Shown here piece by piece: positions 1-6,425 of a stretch of DNA of 10,427 bases. The translations under genes and the position numbers were made by a program. Each line of letters starts with the position of its first letter. The stretch's first letter is position 1. This DNA comes from CAWDLX01 sp046728155 (GTDB taxonomy: Bacteria; Actinomycetota; Actinomycetes; Mycobacteriales; Micromonosporaceae), in assembly GCA_046728155.1 (NCBI GenBank), contig JBKPDY010000175.1, forward strand, positions 1-10,427, given 5' to 3'. The notes below the pieces were generated by a model that did not search any database, was not told where the DNA came from, and saw nothing but the letters and a program-made list of their open reading frames with translations.

Positions 1-169
1 ACCCAGAGCGACCAGCGCCGGCCAGGCCAAACGCGCCTACCGCCGATTCGGCATCGTTCCGTCGGCTGCGCGTCGGCTGCCCATCAGCCGCAGAACGCCT
101 TTTCTCGTGCGCCCAGCTCGCCAAATGCGCGCGGATAGCGGATAGTTGCCTTGCGGCCGCCAGGGTCAT
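1..169 (-). other. Unidentified open reading stretch at the left edge
   Basis: A minus-strand frame beginning with ATG at 169 stays open for 56 codons to the window edge and would continue beyond it. Its predicted peptide starts MTLAAARQLSAIRAHLASW and turns basic and Arg/Ala-rich. I do not recognise a family, no ribosome binding site precedes the ATG, and the frame is also open upstream of it, so the start is uncertain. It could be a truncated gene or chance openness in GC-rich DNA. Confidence 0.2.
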
Positions 170-269
170 CTCGCCGCAAAGCTCACCGTGCTGGCCAGCG
201 CGCCGCAGGACTGCGCTTGGCGCCCTCAGCTTGGAGAGGTGGATGCACCAGGACTTGGCGGAGGCGGCG

Positions 270-778
270 ATGGCGAAGGTCGGGCTGCGCGACATCTTGA
301 GCTTGGGGGATCGTGCGGCAGTCATGGGCCTGCGCCGTGCCCCGGCCAGGACCAGTACCTCAATTCGATGGAGGAGATCTTCGCCGAGGCCGACCAGGAG
401 GAGCGCGCGATGCCCCGGCCGTGGGCCGTGCACGACGCGGAGAACGGCACGCTGGTCGGCTTCGCCATGATCAGCGACAACGTCCCACAGCCGATCGACG
501 ACGACCTCATCGGCCCGTACTACCTGTGGAAGCTGCTCATCGACCACCGGTTCCAGCGCCGTGGCTACGGCACGGCGACGCTCGACGCGGTCGTGGGCTA
601 CGTCCGGACGAGGCCCGGCGCCGAGGTGCTCTACACCAGCTGCGCGGATGGCCCAGGCTCGCCCCGCGGGTTCTACCTCTGCTATGGCTTCGCCGACACC
701 GGCCGGGTCATGTGGGGCGAGAACGTGCTTGCTCTCGACCTCGCGGCGCGAGGTAGCAGAGCGCACAGGCTCCGATGA
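270..778 (+). pseudogene. GNAT N-acetyltransferase with one frameshift
   Basis: A GCN5-related N-acetyltransferase of the spermidine/diamine acetyltransferase-like type, which would transfer acetyl from acetyl-CoA to an amine; the substrate is unknown. The ATG at 270 follows GGAGG (260-264) at 5 bases. It opens MAKVGLRDILSLGDRAAV, the usual first strand and helix of this family. That frame is left near 344, where the family pattern AP-GQDQYLNSM continues in the next frame. One G missing from a CCCCGGG run explains the shift. The second frame then runs intact to 778: LVGFAMISDN (central strands), YYLWKLLIDHRFQRRGYG with the acetyl-CoA loop Q-R-R-G-Y-G, and the C-terminal FYLCYGF motif. Repaired length is 169 residues, normal for the family. 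All domain parts are present, so a sequencing error is as plausible as a pseudogene. Confidence 0.8.
731..762 (+). terminator. Hairpin at the end of the GNAT gene
   Basis: Nested inverted repeat: GCTCT (731-735) pairs with AGAGC (758-762), and CCTCGCG (739-745) with CGCGAGG (747-753). No T-run follows. It lies in the last codons, before the stop at 776, so it could be a U-less actinobacterial terminator or coincidental coding structure. Confidence 0.3.
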
Positions 779-1231
779 CCTCCTCCCGGCACCACGCGCG
801 CTCGGGCGCCACGTCACCGGGCAGGTATTCGCCAGCGGGCAGCAGGTCACCGGATCGAGCCCGTCGAAGGCCCGCATGTCGGTCCGTCTCGCGGGCCTTG
901 ATGCGGAGGTGGGCAACAGGTCAGCGATCAGGCCGAGGTCTGGCTTGGCGCACGCTCGCGTTGCCCAGTCCGGGTCAGGCAGGGCCTGCCCCGGCAACTC
1001 GTCCGGTCCGCCCTGGGTGCAGCGTACGAGGTGGCCGGTAATCGCGAACCGGCCCGCCGGGCCGCTTGCACGACGATCCAGACTCGCGCCAGGCTGCCCG
1101 GCGCGAGCCGGAATCCGCGCAACGGCACCAGCAGTTCCTCGTCGCATTCTCCCGGGCCCAGTCCACGCCACGGGCGGGTCAGTCTCGTAGCCCCGCCGCC
1201 GACGCCATCGGGTATGACCGCCGCCAGCACG
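779..1231. other. Unassigned region with shifting minus-strand protein-like frames
   Basis: No complete gene is recognised here. On the minus strand, protein-like stretches appear in successive frames. One near 1150-1060 contains ELLVPLRGFRLAPGSLARVW. One near 1050-930 contains RFAITGHLVRC and GGPDELPG. A third near 880-790 contains LLPAGEYLPGDVAPE. The frame that follows the PAS gene stop at 1232 has no further stop down to about 780. This pattern fits one decayed minus-strand gene with several indels, perhaps the original 3' part of the PAS gene or its neighbour, but I cannot name the family. Confidence 0.3.
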
Positions 1232-1513
1232 TCACGGGTCACATCCCTGGCCGCCGTGCCCGAGGCGCCCGCTGCTCATGGCGGCACGGAAGCAGGCGGC
1301 GTGACGAGCGCGGAGGGCCTCCGGGATGATCAGGGCGAGAGTCTGCCCGATCGCCTGCTCGGCGCTGATGCCCAGCAGCAGCTCAGCTGCGCGGTTCGAT
1401 GACGTGATCCAGCCATGGTCGTCCGTCGTTACGATCGCGGTTCCGGCGGCCGTGATCGCCGCTGATGCGAGGGCCGGATCAGCGGTCGTGGGTTTGCTTT
1501 CCCCGGTTGACAT
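1232..1513 (-). CDS. Short PAS-domain protein, probably truncated
   Basis: Predicted 93-residue soluble protein with a PAS sensor fold, which normally binds a small ligand or cofactor and passes a signal to a partner. ATG at 1513 is chosen because AAGGAGA lies 5 bases upstream (1519-1525); a longer frame from 1567 has no such site. After a disordered Thr/Ala-rich lead, PAS hallmarks run from about residue 20: AIVTTDDHGWITSSNRAAE, LLLGISAEQAIGQTLALIIP and ALRARHAACFRAAM. The fold normally needs two or three more strands, but the frame stops after SGRLGHGGQGCDP. The next frame just past that point reads TRDVLAAVIPDG, close to what small PAS proteins have there. A frameshift near 1245 is therefore likely. 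No kinase or output domain is seen. A truncated but expressed protein is the alternative. Confidence 0.65.
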   Translation of the reverse strand: MSTGESKPTTADPALASAAITAAGTAIVTTDDHGWITSSNRAAELLLGISAEQAIGQTLALIIPEALRARHAACFRAAMSSGRLGHGGQGCDP

Positions 1514-1518
1514 TGAGG

Positions 1519-1525
1519 TCTCCTT
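1519..1525 (-). promoter_or_regulatory. Ribosome binding site of the PAS gene
   Basis: AAGGAGA on the minus strand, 5 bases before the ATG at 1513. It is one of the two strongest Shine-Dalgarno sequences in the window and decides the start codon. Confidence 0.7.
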
Positions 1526-1748
1526 GCGCTGATTGATATCGGTGGGGGCTCGGTCACGCTCCGGCATTTGCAGTGCGTGTCATGGGTTGTCCTGGTATGG
1601 GCCGGCTGGTGGCTGATCTGGCTGGCCCGTCAGAAGCCGACTGGCTGGCAGATGAGGATGAGGCGGATGCGGCCGGGGAGTTCCTGGTGGATCTCCGCTG
1701 CGAACTAACAGGCGCGACCGCAGCTTCGGGCGACGGTGTCGAAGCCGG

Positions 1749-1766
1749 GCCAAGATTCCTCTTGGC
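1749..1766 (-). terminator. Hairpin just after the VOC gene
   Basis: Perfect 7-bp stem GCCAAGA / TCTTGGC with a TTCC loop, 9 bases past the VOC stop codon on the minus strand. No U-run follows. Its position directly after a stop supports a terminator role. Confidence 0.5.
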
Positions 1767-1775
1767 TGATACTCC

Positions 1776-2169
1776 TCAGGCTGGAACAACGCCAACCAGA
1801 TTGCCTTCCGAGTCCTTGAACCACGCCGCCTCGCCTCCACCGGGCATCCGAGCAACGCCGTCCTCGGTCCGCGTCTCCGGCGTGTCGTACTCCTCGAACT
1901 CGACGCCGCGAACCCTCATCTCCTCGACGGCAGCGCGCACGTCGGCCACATGGATAACAGCCTGCGTGAACTCCCCTGACGACCTGACCCGGGCCGGATG
2001 GACGAAGAGCTGGTTGAAACCATTCCCGACCGTGAGGCCAACCTGCCCATCTCTTGCCTGGAGAAAGTCGGACTCGCGTGCCTGAAGTCCCACTTTCTCA
2101 ACGTAGAACGCTCCTGGATCGGCCCAGGTCCCGGCCCGGCAGCGCCGCCGTAATCCCAGACGTCTTCAT
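1776..2169 (-). pseudogene. VOC-superfamily (glyoxalase/bleomycin-resistance fold) protein with one frameshift
   Basis: Single-domain vicinal-oxygen-chelate fold protein; members are metal-dependent isomerases, dioxygenases or drug-binding proteins, and the substrate here is unknown. The ATG at 2169 opens MKTSGITAALPGRDLGRSR, the usual first beta strand and helix. One extra base near 2112 moves the frame, after which FYVEKVGLQARESDF continues the family pattern. The rest is uninterrupted: VGLTVGNGFNQLFVHP, then the second module with HVADVRAAVEEMRVRGVEF, EEYDTPETRT and the C-terminal signature AAWFKDSEGNLVGVV. Repaired length is about 131 residues, normal for the family. No Shine-Dalgarno is seen; TACCAT lies 6 bases before the ATG, which suggests a leaderless message. 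An intact shorter ORF from 2093 lacks the first strands and would probably not fold. Confidence 0.75.
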
Positions 2170-2175
2170 GACGGG

Positions 2176-2181
2176 ATGGTA
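2176..2181 (-). promoter_or_regulatory. Possible -10 box of a leaderless VOC transcript
   Basis: TACCAT on the minus strand, matching TANNNT and ending 6 bases before the ATG at 2169. No convincing -35 is visible. It lies inside the transposase remnant sequence. Confidence 0.3.
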
Positions 2182-2290
2182 TGACGCCCGGCCGGCCGCC
2201 GCCCTCCCGCTCCGCCAGCCCGGTCATGGGCTTCCTCAGCGAACCGCTTCCGCCACCTGGACAATACGCCCACCGCCCACGTCCAGGCGG
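2180..2290 (-). pseudogene. IS630-type transposase N-terminal remnant
   Basis: The minus strand encodes LSRWRKRFAEE (about 2264-2232) and, after a one-base shift near 2228, MTGLAEREGGGRPGVIP (2227-2177). Together they match the helix-turn-helix to linker region of IS630-family transposases, which typically read VSRWRKRFxExGLxGLxxRxxxGRP. Weaker matching sequence lies just upstream, near 2290. The DDE catalytic domain is absent: the next recognisable sequence is the VOC gene starting at 2169. This is therefore a scrap of a mobile element, already frameshifted, adjoining another gene. No terminal inverted repeats were found. Confidence 0.55.
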
Positions 2291-2597
2291 CCGCTCCCAG
2301 CAGGCTGGACGCCTCCCATCCCAGGCGACCACGGCCACGCCCGCATCGCCCGCGATCTCTCCGATCAGCCGAGCAGATCCCCTTTCCCCGCGCGGCCCCC
2401 GCTGCGGCGCATCCAGCACCCGACTGCGGCGCCTATCGGCTGGACTGCGCGCTCAAGTTGCGTCCGGGCCGATCACGCACCGTGAGCTGGCCAGGCCGGG
2501 CAAGCCACAGTCTCCCTGCCGAATAGGAATGTCTACTGGGTCAATAGGCATCGCTGGTTCCTGCCGCACGTATCGGCCGTTCGTGCGCGCTCGAGTC

Positions 2598-2624
2598 GCC
2601 CGTCAGGGAACTAGCCTGACGGGC
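2598..2624. terminator. Perfect 10-bp hairpin
   Basis: GCCCGTCAGG (2598-2607) and CCTGACGGGC (2615-2624) are exact inverted repeats with a 7-base loop. No T-run lies on either side and no intact gene is next to it. It may be a terminator left from a lost gene or a protein-binding site. Confidence 0.4.
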
Positions 2625-2840
2625 CGGGCAATGCGGCGGGCCAATGCCTCGAAGTTGGGGTTGCCGATCATTCCCTGGGGTCCGCGGAGGATCGGTCTTG
2701 TCGCTGAATGAAGCATTGTAGCCGTGAGCAGGACCCGGCCGGTGGCCAATCCAGCGGTCCGCCCGCCAGTGCCCTGTTGCCCTGGATGACTTTGACGGCT
2801 CTGCGGCGCTCCGGCGCTCGGTGAACCGGATGGTCACGAC

Positions 2841-2879
2841 AGCGGGCAGGGCCAGAGTTGCTAACTTTGCCTGCCCGTT
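2841..2879 (-). terminator. Long hairpin downstream of the MBL-fold hydrolase
   Basis: About 35 bases beyond the stop at 2914 on the minus strand. The outer stem (2841-2850 with 2870-2879, one G-T pair) and the inner stem CAGAGTT / AACTTTG (2853-2859 with 2863-2869, one G-T pair) give about 17 pairs, interrupted by a 2-base bulge and closed by a 3-base loop. No U-run follows on the minus strand, as is common in actinobacteria. Confidence 0.55.
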
Positions 2880-2913
2880 TCGTCGTACGGGTCGCCATTG
2901 TCGTGGCGCTTGG

Positions 2914-3969
2914 TCAGAGTTCGAAGCGCGTACCGACGGTGCTCGGGATGAACGCCTCGCCAAAGCGAGCACCCATAGCGTGCTGGGCCCGCCATCCGGT
3001 GCAGTGGGCCGGGACCACGACTTTGGGGGCAAGGGCGCCGAGGTCGTCGAGGACTTGGGGGATGAGGGGCTCGAAAATCGGTCCGTTGAGATGGAATCCG
3101 CCGATGATCGCGTGGAGGGCGCGCTCTTTGGTCTGGCGGCGGGCGTACCGGCAGATGTTGACGATCCCAGCATGGCCGCAGCCGGTAATCACCAGGAGGC
3201 CCTTGTCTTTGATGTCGACGATGAGCGCCTGGTCGTCTAGGACGAGGGCGTCCGGCTGCCAGCGGCCGTCAAGCCAGGCCTGCTGCAGCGGGAACCCGGC
3301 CTCGTAGCCGGTGGTGCGGGGTACTTCGCCGGTGACCAGGACGGATCGGTTGAAGAGGAAGCTGGGCTGCTGCTCTTCGATGACCTCGAAGCCAGCGTCG
3401 ACGAGCGCTCGGCGGCTCGTGGTGGGGATCTCTTGCGGGTCGCGCCCCGGGATGGACAACCGCCGCTGACGCCAGAAGTGCGGGTGGATGAGCACCGGGA
3501 GGTTAACTCTCCCCAGCCGCCGGATCAGGCCGTCGAGTCCGGCAGTGTGGTCGAAGTGGCCGTGGCTGCAGATAATGGTCTCGATGCCGGACGGGTCGAC
3601 CTCGAGGCGGCGCATGTTCTCGACTACCCCATCGGGGGTCGTGCCGGCGTCGAAGAGGATCCGGTGGCGGGCACCGTCCTTGGCCACGTCCACCAGGACC
3701 GAGAAGCCACCATCGGCCAACGGGACCTCGGGGACGTCGCCACCTTCCATGGTGGTCGCCGGCTGGCGGCCGCCACGGAAGACGGGCAGCGGTGGCCGGC
3801 GCGCCGGTCCCTGATCCGGCATGAAGGCGTCGGTCACATTGTCCATCAGCATCGTCACCGTCACCGAGTCGACCGGTTCGAGGTCGAAGACCACCCTGGG
3901 CTCGAAATCGTGCAGCACCTGGGGATCGGGCCGGTGCAGATGGGCGGTGGCCATTTCGTCGGTGCACAT
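2914..3969 (-). CDS. Metallo-beta-lactamase-fold hydrolase (COG1237-like)
   Basis: Intact 351-residue cytoplasmic metal hydrolase of the MBL superfamily. It is closest in layout to the COG1237 group, often named 7,8-dihydropterin-6-yl-methyl-4-(beta-D-ribofuranosyl)aminobenzene 5'-phosphate synthase; the actual substrate cannot be read from sequence. The metal ligands are visible in order: SHGHFDH (H136, H138, D140, H141), TGCGHAG (H266), GGFHL (H293) and PAHCTGW (H322). An opening VTVTMLMDN strand (residues 37-44) and the LFDAG turn (105-109) are also typical. The ATG at 3969 is preferred because AAGGAG sits 10 bases upstream (3980-3985); an in-frame GTG at 4014 has no such site. It stands alone, followed by a strong hairpin. 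About 40 residues between the first strand and the catalytic core are Pro/Gly-rich, making it longer than the commonest members. Confidence 0.9.
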   Translation of the reverse strand: MCTDEMATAHLHRPDPQVLHDFEPRVVFDLEPVDSVTVTMLMDNVTDAFMPDQGPARRPPLPVFRGGRQPATTMEGGDVPEVPLADGGFSVLVDVAKDGARHRILFDAGTTPDGVVENMRRLEVDPSGIETIICSHGHFDHTAGLDGLIRRLGRVNLPVLIHPHFWRQRRLSIPGRDPQEIPTTSRRALVDAGFEVIEEQQPSFLFNRSVLVTGEVPRTTGYEAGFPLQQAWLDGRWQPDALVLDDQALIVDIKDKGLLVITGCGHAGIVNICRYARRQTKERALHAIIGGFHLNGPIFEPLIPQVLDDLGALAPKVVVPAHCTGWRAQHAMGARFGEAFIPSTVGTRFEL

Positions 3970-3979
3970 GCCGATCACT

Positions 3980-3985
3980 CTCCTT
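3980..3985 (-). promoter_or_regulatory. Ribosome binding site of the hydrolase gene
   Basis: AAGGAG on the minus strand, 10 bases before the ATG at 3969. It rules in this start over the upstream GTG at 4014. Confidence 0.65.
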
Positions 3986-4044
3986 GAAGCTCCTACACCC
4001 CGGCGTACTGTCACGTCCTGCCGCTAGCCAACGTCGGCCCGGAC

Positions 4045-4160
4045 GCCGGTAACTCTCCCGGGCCGGACCGTCGCTCGTGCCGGCGATCCGGATGGGGATC
4101 CCGGGGCGCCAGCAGCTGGGCGGCCAGCACGAGGCCGGTCGGCCCTGCGCTGACGACCAA
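4045..4160 (-). pseudogene. FAD-dependent monooxygenase, N-terminal scrap
   Basis: From about 4160 the minus strand encodes LVVSAGPTGLVLAAQLLA. This is the FAD-binding dinucleotide fold that starts aromatic-ring and tetracycline/rifampicin-type monooxygenases (consensus VxVVGAGPTGLxLAxxLAxxG). The first glycine of the G-x-G pair is Ser here. A one-base gain in the CCCC run at 4103-4106 shifts the frame, after which GIPIRIAGTSDGPARES continues the expected second strand and conserved PARES segment. Family resemblance then ends around 4050, shortly before the hydrolase promoter region. Only about 35 of the roughly 400-500 residues usual for the family remain, so the product cannot be functional. 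Confidence 0.6.
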
Positions 4161-4731
4161 TCGTCACACTGCCAGAAGCGGCGGAGACACTCCACAGCAA
4201 CCTGCCCGACGTATTCTCCGAGCGGAACCCTGCACGCCGCTGGGCTGCCATCGCGAGGGTTGCTGCTGCCAGCTCGAATCGGCTGCTCATGCCTCTTAAC
4301 TGAGAGCGCTCTTCGTCCAAGATGGACTGAGCTCGGTTGGTGCGGACCGCAGCGCATTCGGGTGCGACAGCGAGGTCCTGGCAGACACTGGAGCATCGAG
4401 GCCGAGGCAGGGCAGAGCCCGATCGTCTGGCTGCCTCGTTGATGGCCTTGAGCAGCTGGTGCGTGGCGTCTGGCGGGGCAACGTCCGGTAAGCGCTGCAC
4501 CCTGCGTCGGGGTCAGGCCTGCCTCCATGACTTGCGATCCAGGCCGCGATGGAGTTCCCGGCTGGAGCATGAGTCGCGACACCGGCGTGCCTGGCGCGCC
4601 TCCCGCTTTCCAGGCACTGGCGAGCGCTCACGTCATCCTCCGGTTCCCGGATGCGCCGGGCAGGTCAACCCGGACCTGCAACGGCCGCACGGCCGGCCAC
4701 CGCCGGCGTCCACCGTGCCTGCAGCCGTTGA
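4161..4731. other. Region without a recognised gene
   Basis: A minus-strand frame from GTG 4500 is open for 158 codons to 4024. It contains a helical-looking stretch, NRAQSILDEERSQLRGMSSR followed by FELAAATLAMAAQR (about 4335-4230), then overlaps the monooxygenase scrap out of frame. No family is recognised, no ribosome site precedes the GTG, and the codon pattern fades beyond 4230. It is perhaps a decayed gene upstream of the monooxygenase scrap. Nothing convincing lies between 4500 and 4721. Confidence 0.3.
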
Positions 4732-4740
4732 CTACGGCTG
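4722..4740 (-). terminator. Hairpin overlapping the winged-helix gene stop
   Basis: CAGCCGT (4722-4728) pairs with ACGGCTG (4734-4740) around a 5-base loop. The minus-strand stop codon at 4732-4734 lies at the loop. A 3'-end role is plausible; no U-run follows. Confidence 0.35.
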
Positions 4741-5481
4741 GCCGGGCAGCTCGGTCAGGCCGGACACCAGCCGGGATCGCTCAGCGGCGCTGAGGGTCGC
4801 GTACGGCCGGCCGCTGCGGCGGTTGGTCTCAGCCTCGATACGTTCGCGCTCCGGACCGTCGGCCAGGGTGCGGATCGTGTCGATCGTGTGCCCGGCCGCC
4901 TGCCAGGCGGCGGCGTGTGCGTCGGCGCGGTGGTAGCGCAGCACCGCGAGGCGGTGGTGCAGCAGCAACCCGGCGCTGGCATCGGCCGGTTCGTGCGGTG
5001 GCGCCACAGCGGCGTAGGCGTCCCCGCCGCTGTCCGCCGCCGCCAGGCACAGCCGTCCAGCCAACTCGTTGAGCTCGGCCACCAGGTCTAGGTGCGCGGA
5101 CCACAGGCCGGCGGCCGCCTCGGCACCGGCCTGGTACATCACAGCGAGGAGGGAGCGGCCTGTTCCGGTCGCCCGGATCGCGCCGTCACCGGCCTCCTCG
5201 ATGATTTTCGCGGCCACCAGAATTTCCAGGCTGCGACGGATCTCGGCCGCGTCGCGGTACCGATAGATGGCGGCCAACCCAGCCGCGGAGACCGGGCGCG
5301 CCGCGAGCCCCGTACGCAGCTGACCGACGATATCGATCGCGTCCACCGGGACGCCATAACGCATCACTCGTGGTCCCGCCAGGCCGATCGACGCGTGCAC
5401 CACGGCGAAGGTGAGGCGCTCGATATGCGGCGTCACCAGCGCTGCGCAGAGATCCGGTGTGATTTCTGCTGTATCGTGCAT
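4732..5481 (-). CDS. Winged-helix-like protein of unknown function
   Basis: Intact 249-residue soluble Ala-rich protein. The ATG at 5481 is chosen because the family-like sequence MHDTAEITPDLCAALVTPHI starts there; the frame extends to 5562, but that lead is low-complexity. TAGGCT lies 8 bases before the ATG and no Shine-Dalgarno is seen, so a leaderless message is possible. Residues about 70-118 look like a winged helix: PVSAAGLAAIYRYRDAAEI, RRSLEILVAAKIIEEAGD and GAIRATGTGRSLL. The C-terminal half carries LLHHRLAVLRYHRADAHAAA, similar in spacing to the L-x-x-H-R-x-D-x-H-x-x-A pattern of the SalK/SCO6745-type actinobacterial proteins. Assignment to that group is an inference. It may bind DNA or a ligand. 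It has no operon partner: the next downstream minus-strand sequence is unassigned. Confidence 0.75.
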   Translation of the reverse strand: MHDTAEITPDLCAALVTPHIERLTFAVVHASIGLAGPRVMRYGVPVDAIDIVGQLRTGLAARPVSAAGLAAIYRYRDAAEIRRSLEILVAAKIIEEAGDGAIRATGTGRSLLAVMYQAGAEAAAGLWSAHLDLVAELNELAGRLCLAAADSGGDAYAAVAPPHEPADASAGLLLHHRLAVLRYHRADAHAAAWQAAGHTIDTIRTLADGPERERIEAETNRRSGRPYATLSAAERSRLVSGLTELPGQP

Positions 5482-5489
5482 GGGTCCAC

Positions 5490-5495
5490 AGCCTA
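5490..5495 (-). promoter_or_regulatory. Possible -10 box of the winged-helix gene
   Basis: TAGGCT on the minus strand, ending 8 bases before the ATG at 5481; matches TANNNT. No clear -35. Confidence 0.3.
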
Positions 5496-5545
5496 GCGAG
5501 CCATCGCCCGGCGCGAGCCCGTGACCGTCCCGGCGCCCAGCTCTG

Positions 5546-5719
5546 TCACCGAGCCTTGCCACCGGCCGGCCGGGTACAGCGTGGCGGGGAGCCGCGCGAT
5601 CCCAGGAGGGTCTGCACCGCGAAGGTCAGGCGCTCACGGCGGGCACGCAGCACGGACAGTTCGGCGAGCCACTCCTCGCGTCGGCGTGGGCGCGCTGCCG
5701 CCGGCAAGACAAACGTCAT
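5546..5719 (-). CDS. Small protein with an REEWLAEL-type motif, possible remnant
   Basis: A 57-residue frame from ATG 5719: MTFVLPAAARPRRREEWLAE, then LSVLRARRERLTFAVQTLLG and a Pro/Arg-rich tail. The motif of basic residues followed by EEWLAEL and then an Arg-rich helix recurs at the ends of small actinobacterial proteins with the pattern LPxxxRxRYREEWxAEL, whose role I do not know. Its ATG overlaps the stop of the upstream frame by one base (TGATG at 5721-5717), which would couple translation. Alternatively the two frames are one protein split by an indel here. The final 25 residues look non-native. Confidence 0.4.
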   Translation of the reverse strand: MTFVLPAAARPRRREEWLAELSVLRARRERLTFAVQTLLGSRGSPPRCTRPAGGKAR

Positions 5720-5844
5720 CACGGCAAATACGCGCCCGTAGGCCGTCCCGCGCCGCCGTGGTCGCAGCGCCGCAGGGTGCCTGAAGCCAGGTTCTCCAGC
5801 TCGGCTGAGATCGCGTCCAGCCGCACGATGCGGGCAACGGGCAC
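5719..5844 (-). CDS. 41-residue frame coupled to the next ORF, possible remnant
   Basis: GTG at 5844 is preceded by GGGAG at 6 bases. The peptide contains ARIVRLDAISAELENLASGT, an amphipathic helix, and ends at a TGA that shares its A with the next ATG (5719). No family is recognised. It is probably the front half of a single small gene, with the frame from 5719 as its back half. Too short for a firm call. Confidence 0.35.
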   Translation of the reverse strand: MPVARIVRLDAISAELENLASGTLRRCDHGGAGRPTGAYLP

Positions 5845-5845
5845 C

Positions 5846-6406
5846 CAGCACTCCCAGCGTCTGCCTGGACTTGTTTAGGGGCGGCCGATGCGCAGCGCAA
5901 AACCTCACCCTGGCTCATTGGGCAACGGGGATTATCGAGTCGACGGCGCGCCGATCAAACTCGGCGCCCGATCACGATCCTGGCCATGGCTGATTCGGCC
6001 CGGCAGAGATCGCGCTTCTCGATCAGCGAAGCCGCGAGCAGAGTAAGACGCGTGCAGACGGCAAGCGTCGCACAGGAACTGACCGCGCACGTCGCCCGGT
6101 TATGGACGCGCCGGTGGACGGCACAGCGCGGCTGTGAATAGCTCCCTAACCAGCCGATTGTGTGTCGGGCCCCAAGCAGCCCGGTCACGGAGAGCGACAG
6201 TGATTGGACGGCGTCCGGCACGCTGAGAGCAAAGTCGGCCACCGCTGAGAACACCGCAATTCCGCGGCGCGACGGTTGCTATGGGACCAGCCTTGAGACA
6301 ATGTGTCGCTGTGAAGATCGGCCCGCTCGAGGCGGGCGCAGTCTCCGCTATGATCATCAACACCCTGTGGCTTGCCGATGACTGCCTGGCCGCTGTCTCA
6401 GAAGGG
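5846..6406. other. Region without a recognised gene
   Basis: About 560 bases with lower coding bias than the flanks. A 99-codon minus-strand frame (6254-5955) beginning MFSAVADFALSVPDAV and a plus-strand frame from 6281 are open, but neither has a ribosome site or any recognisable domain. The only structured element seen is the hairpin at 6321-6337. Confidence 0.4.
6321..6337 (-). terminator. Hairpin downstream of the AbiV pair
   Basis: GCCCGC (6321-6326) pairs with GCGGGC (6332-6337) around TCGAG. It lies about 90 bases past the stop of the distal AbiV gene on the minus strand and could end that transcription unit. Short stem, no U-run. Confidence 0.3.
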
Positions 6407-6425
6407 GACCCTCAGTTGATGCCAT

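Larger units (their letters stand above)
2291..2913. other. Region without a recognised gene
   Basis: No intact gene can be supported over about 620 bases. A minus-strand frame around 2730-2610 gives a protein-like stretch, GPQGMIGNPNFEALARRIAR, that I cannot assign. It runs into the perfect hairpin at 2598-2624. The 3' hairpin of the hydrolase gene lies at 2841-2879. The rest shows no convincing coding pattern on either strand. Confidence 0.4.

Noticed and set aside
146..269. Upstream extension of the GNAT second frame to 146
   Set aside because: The residues before GQDQYLNSM are out of frame. The true N-terminus lies in another frame from ATG 270 with a good ribosome site.
1573..2085. 170-codon plus-strand ORF, acidic start
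   Set aside because: Its second half is antisense to the VOC gene. The first part has an Asp/Glu-rich look but no ribosome site and no recognised family.
2541..3173. 210-codon minus-strand ORF across the hydrolase end
   Set aside because: It overlaps the intact hydrolase out of frame and crosses its terminator-like hairpin.
3503..4582. 359-codon minus-strand ORF overlapping the hydrolase
   Set aside because: It runs out of frame through the intact hydrolase. Most of its residues are shadow sequence, and only a short part around 4100 belongs to the monooxygenase scrap.
5955..6254. 99-codon minus-strand ORF starting MFSAVADFALSV
   Set aside because: No ribosome site, no domain, odd Cys content and weak codon bias.
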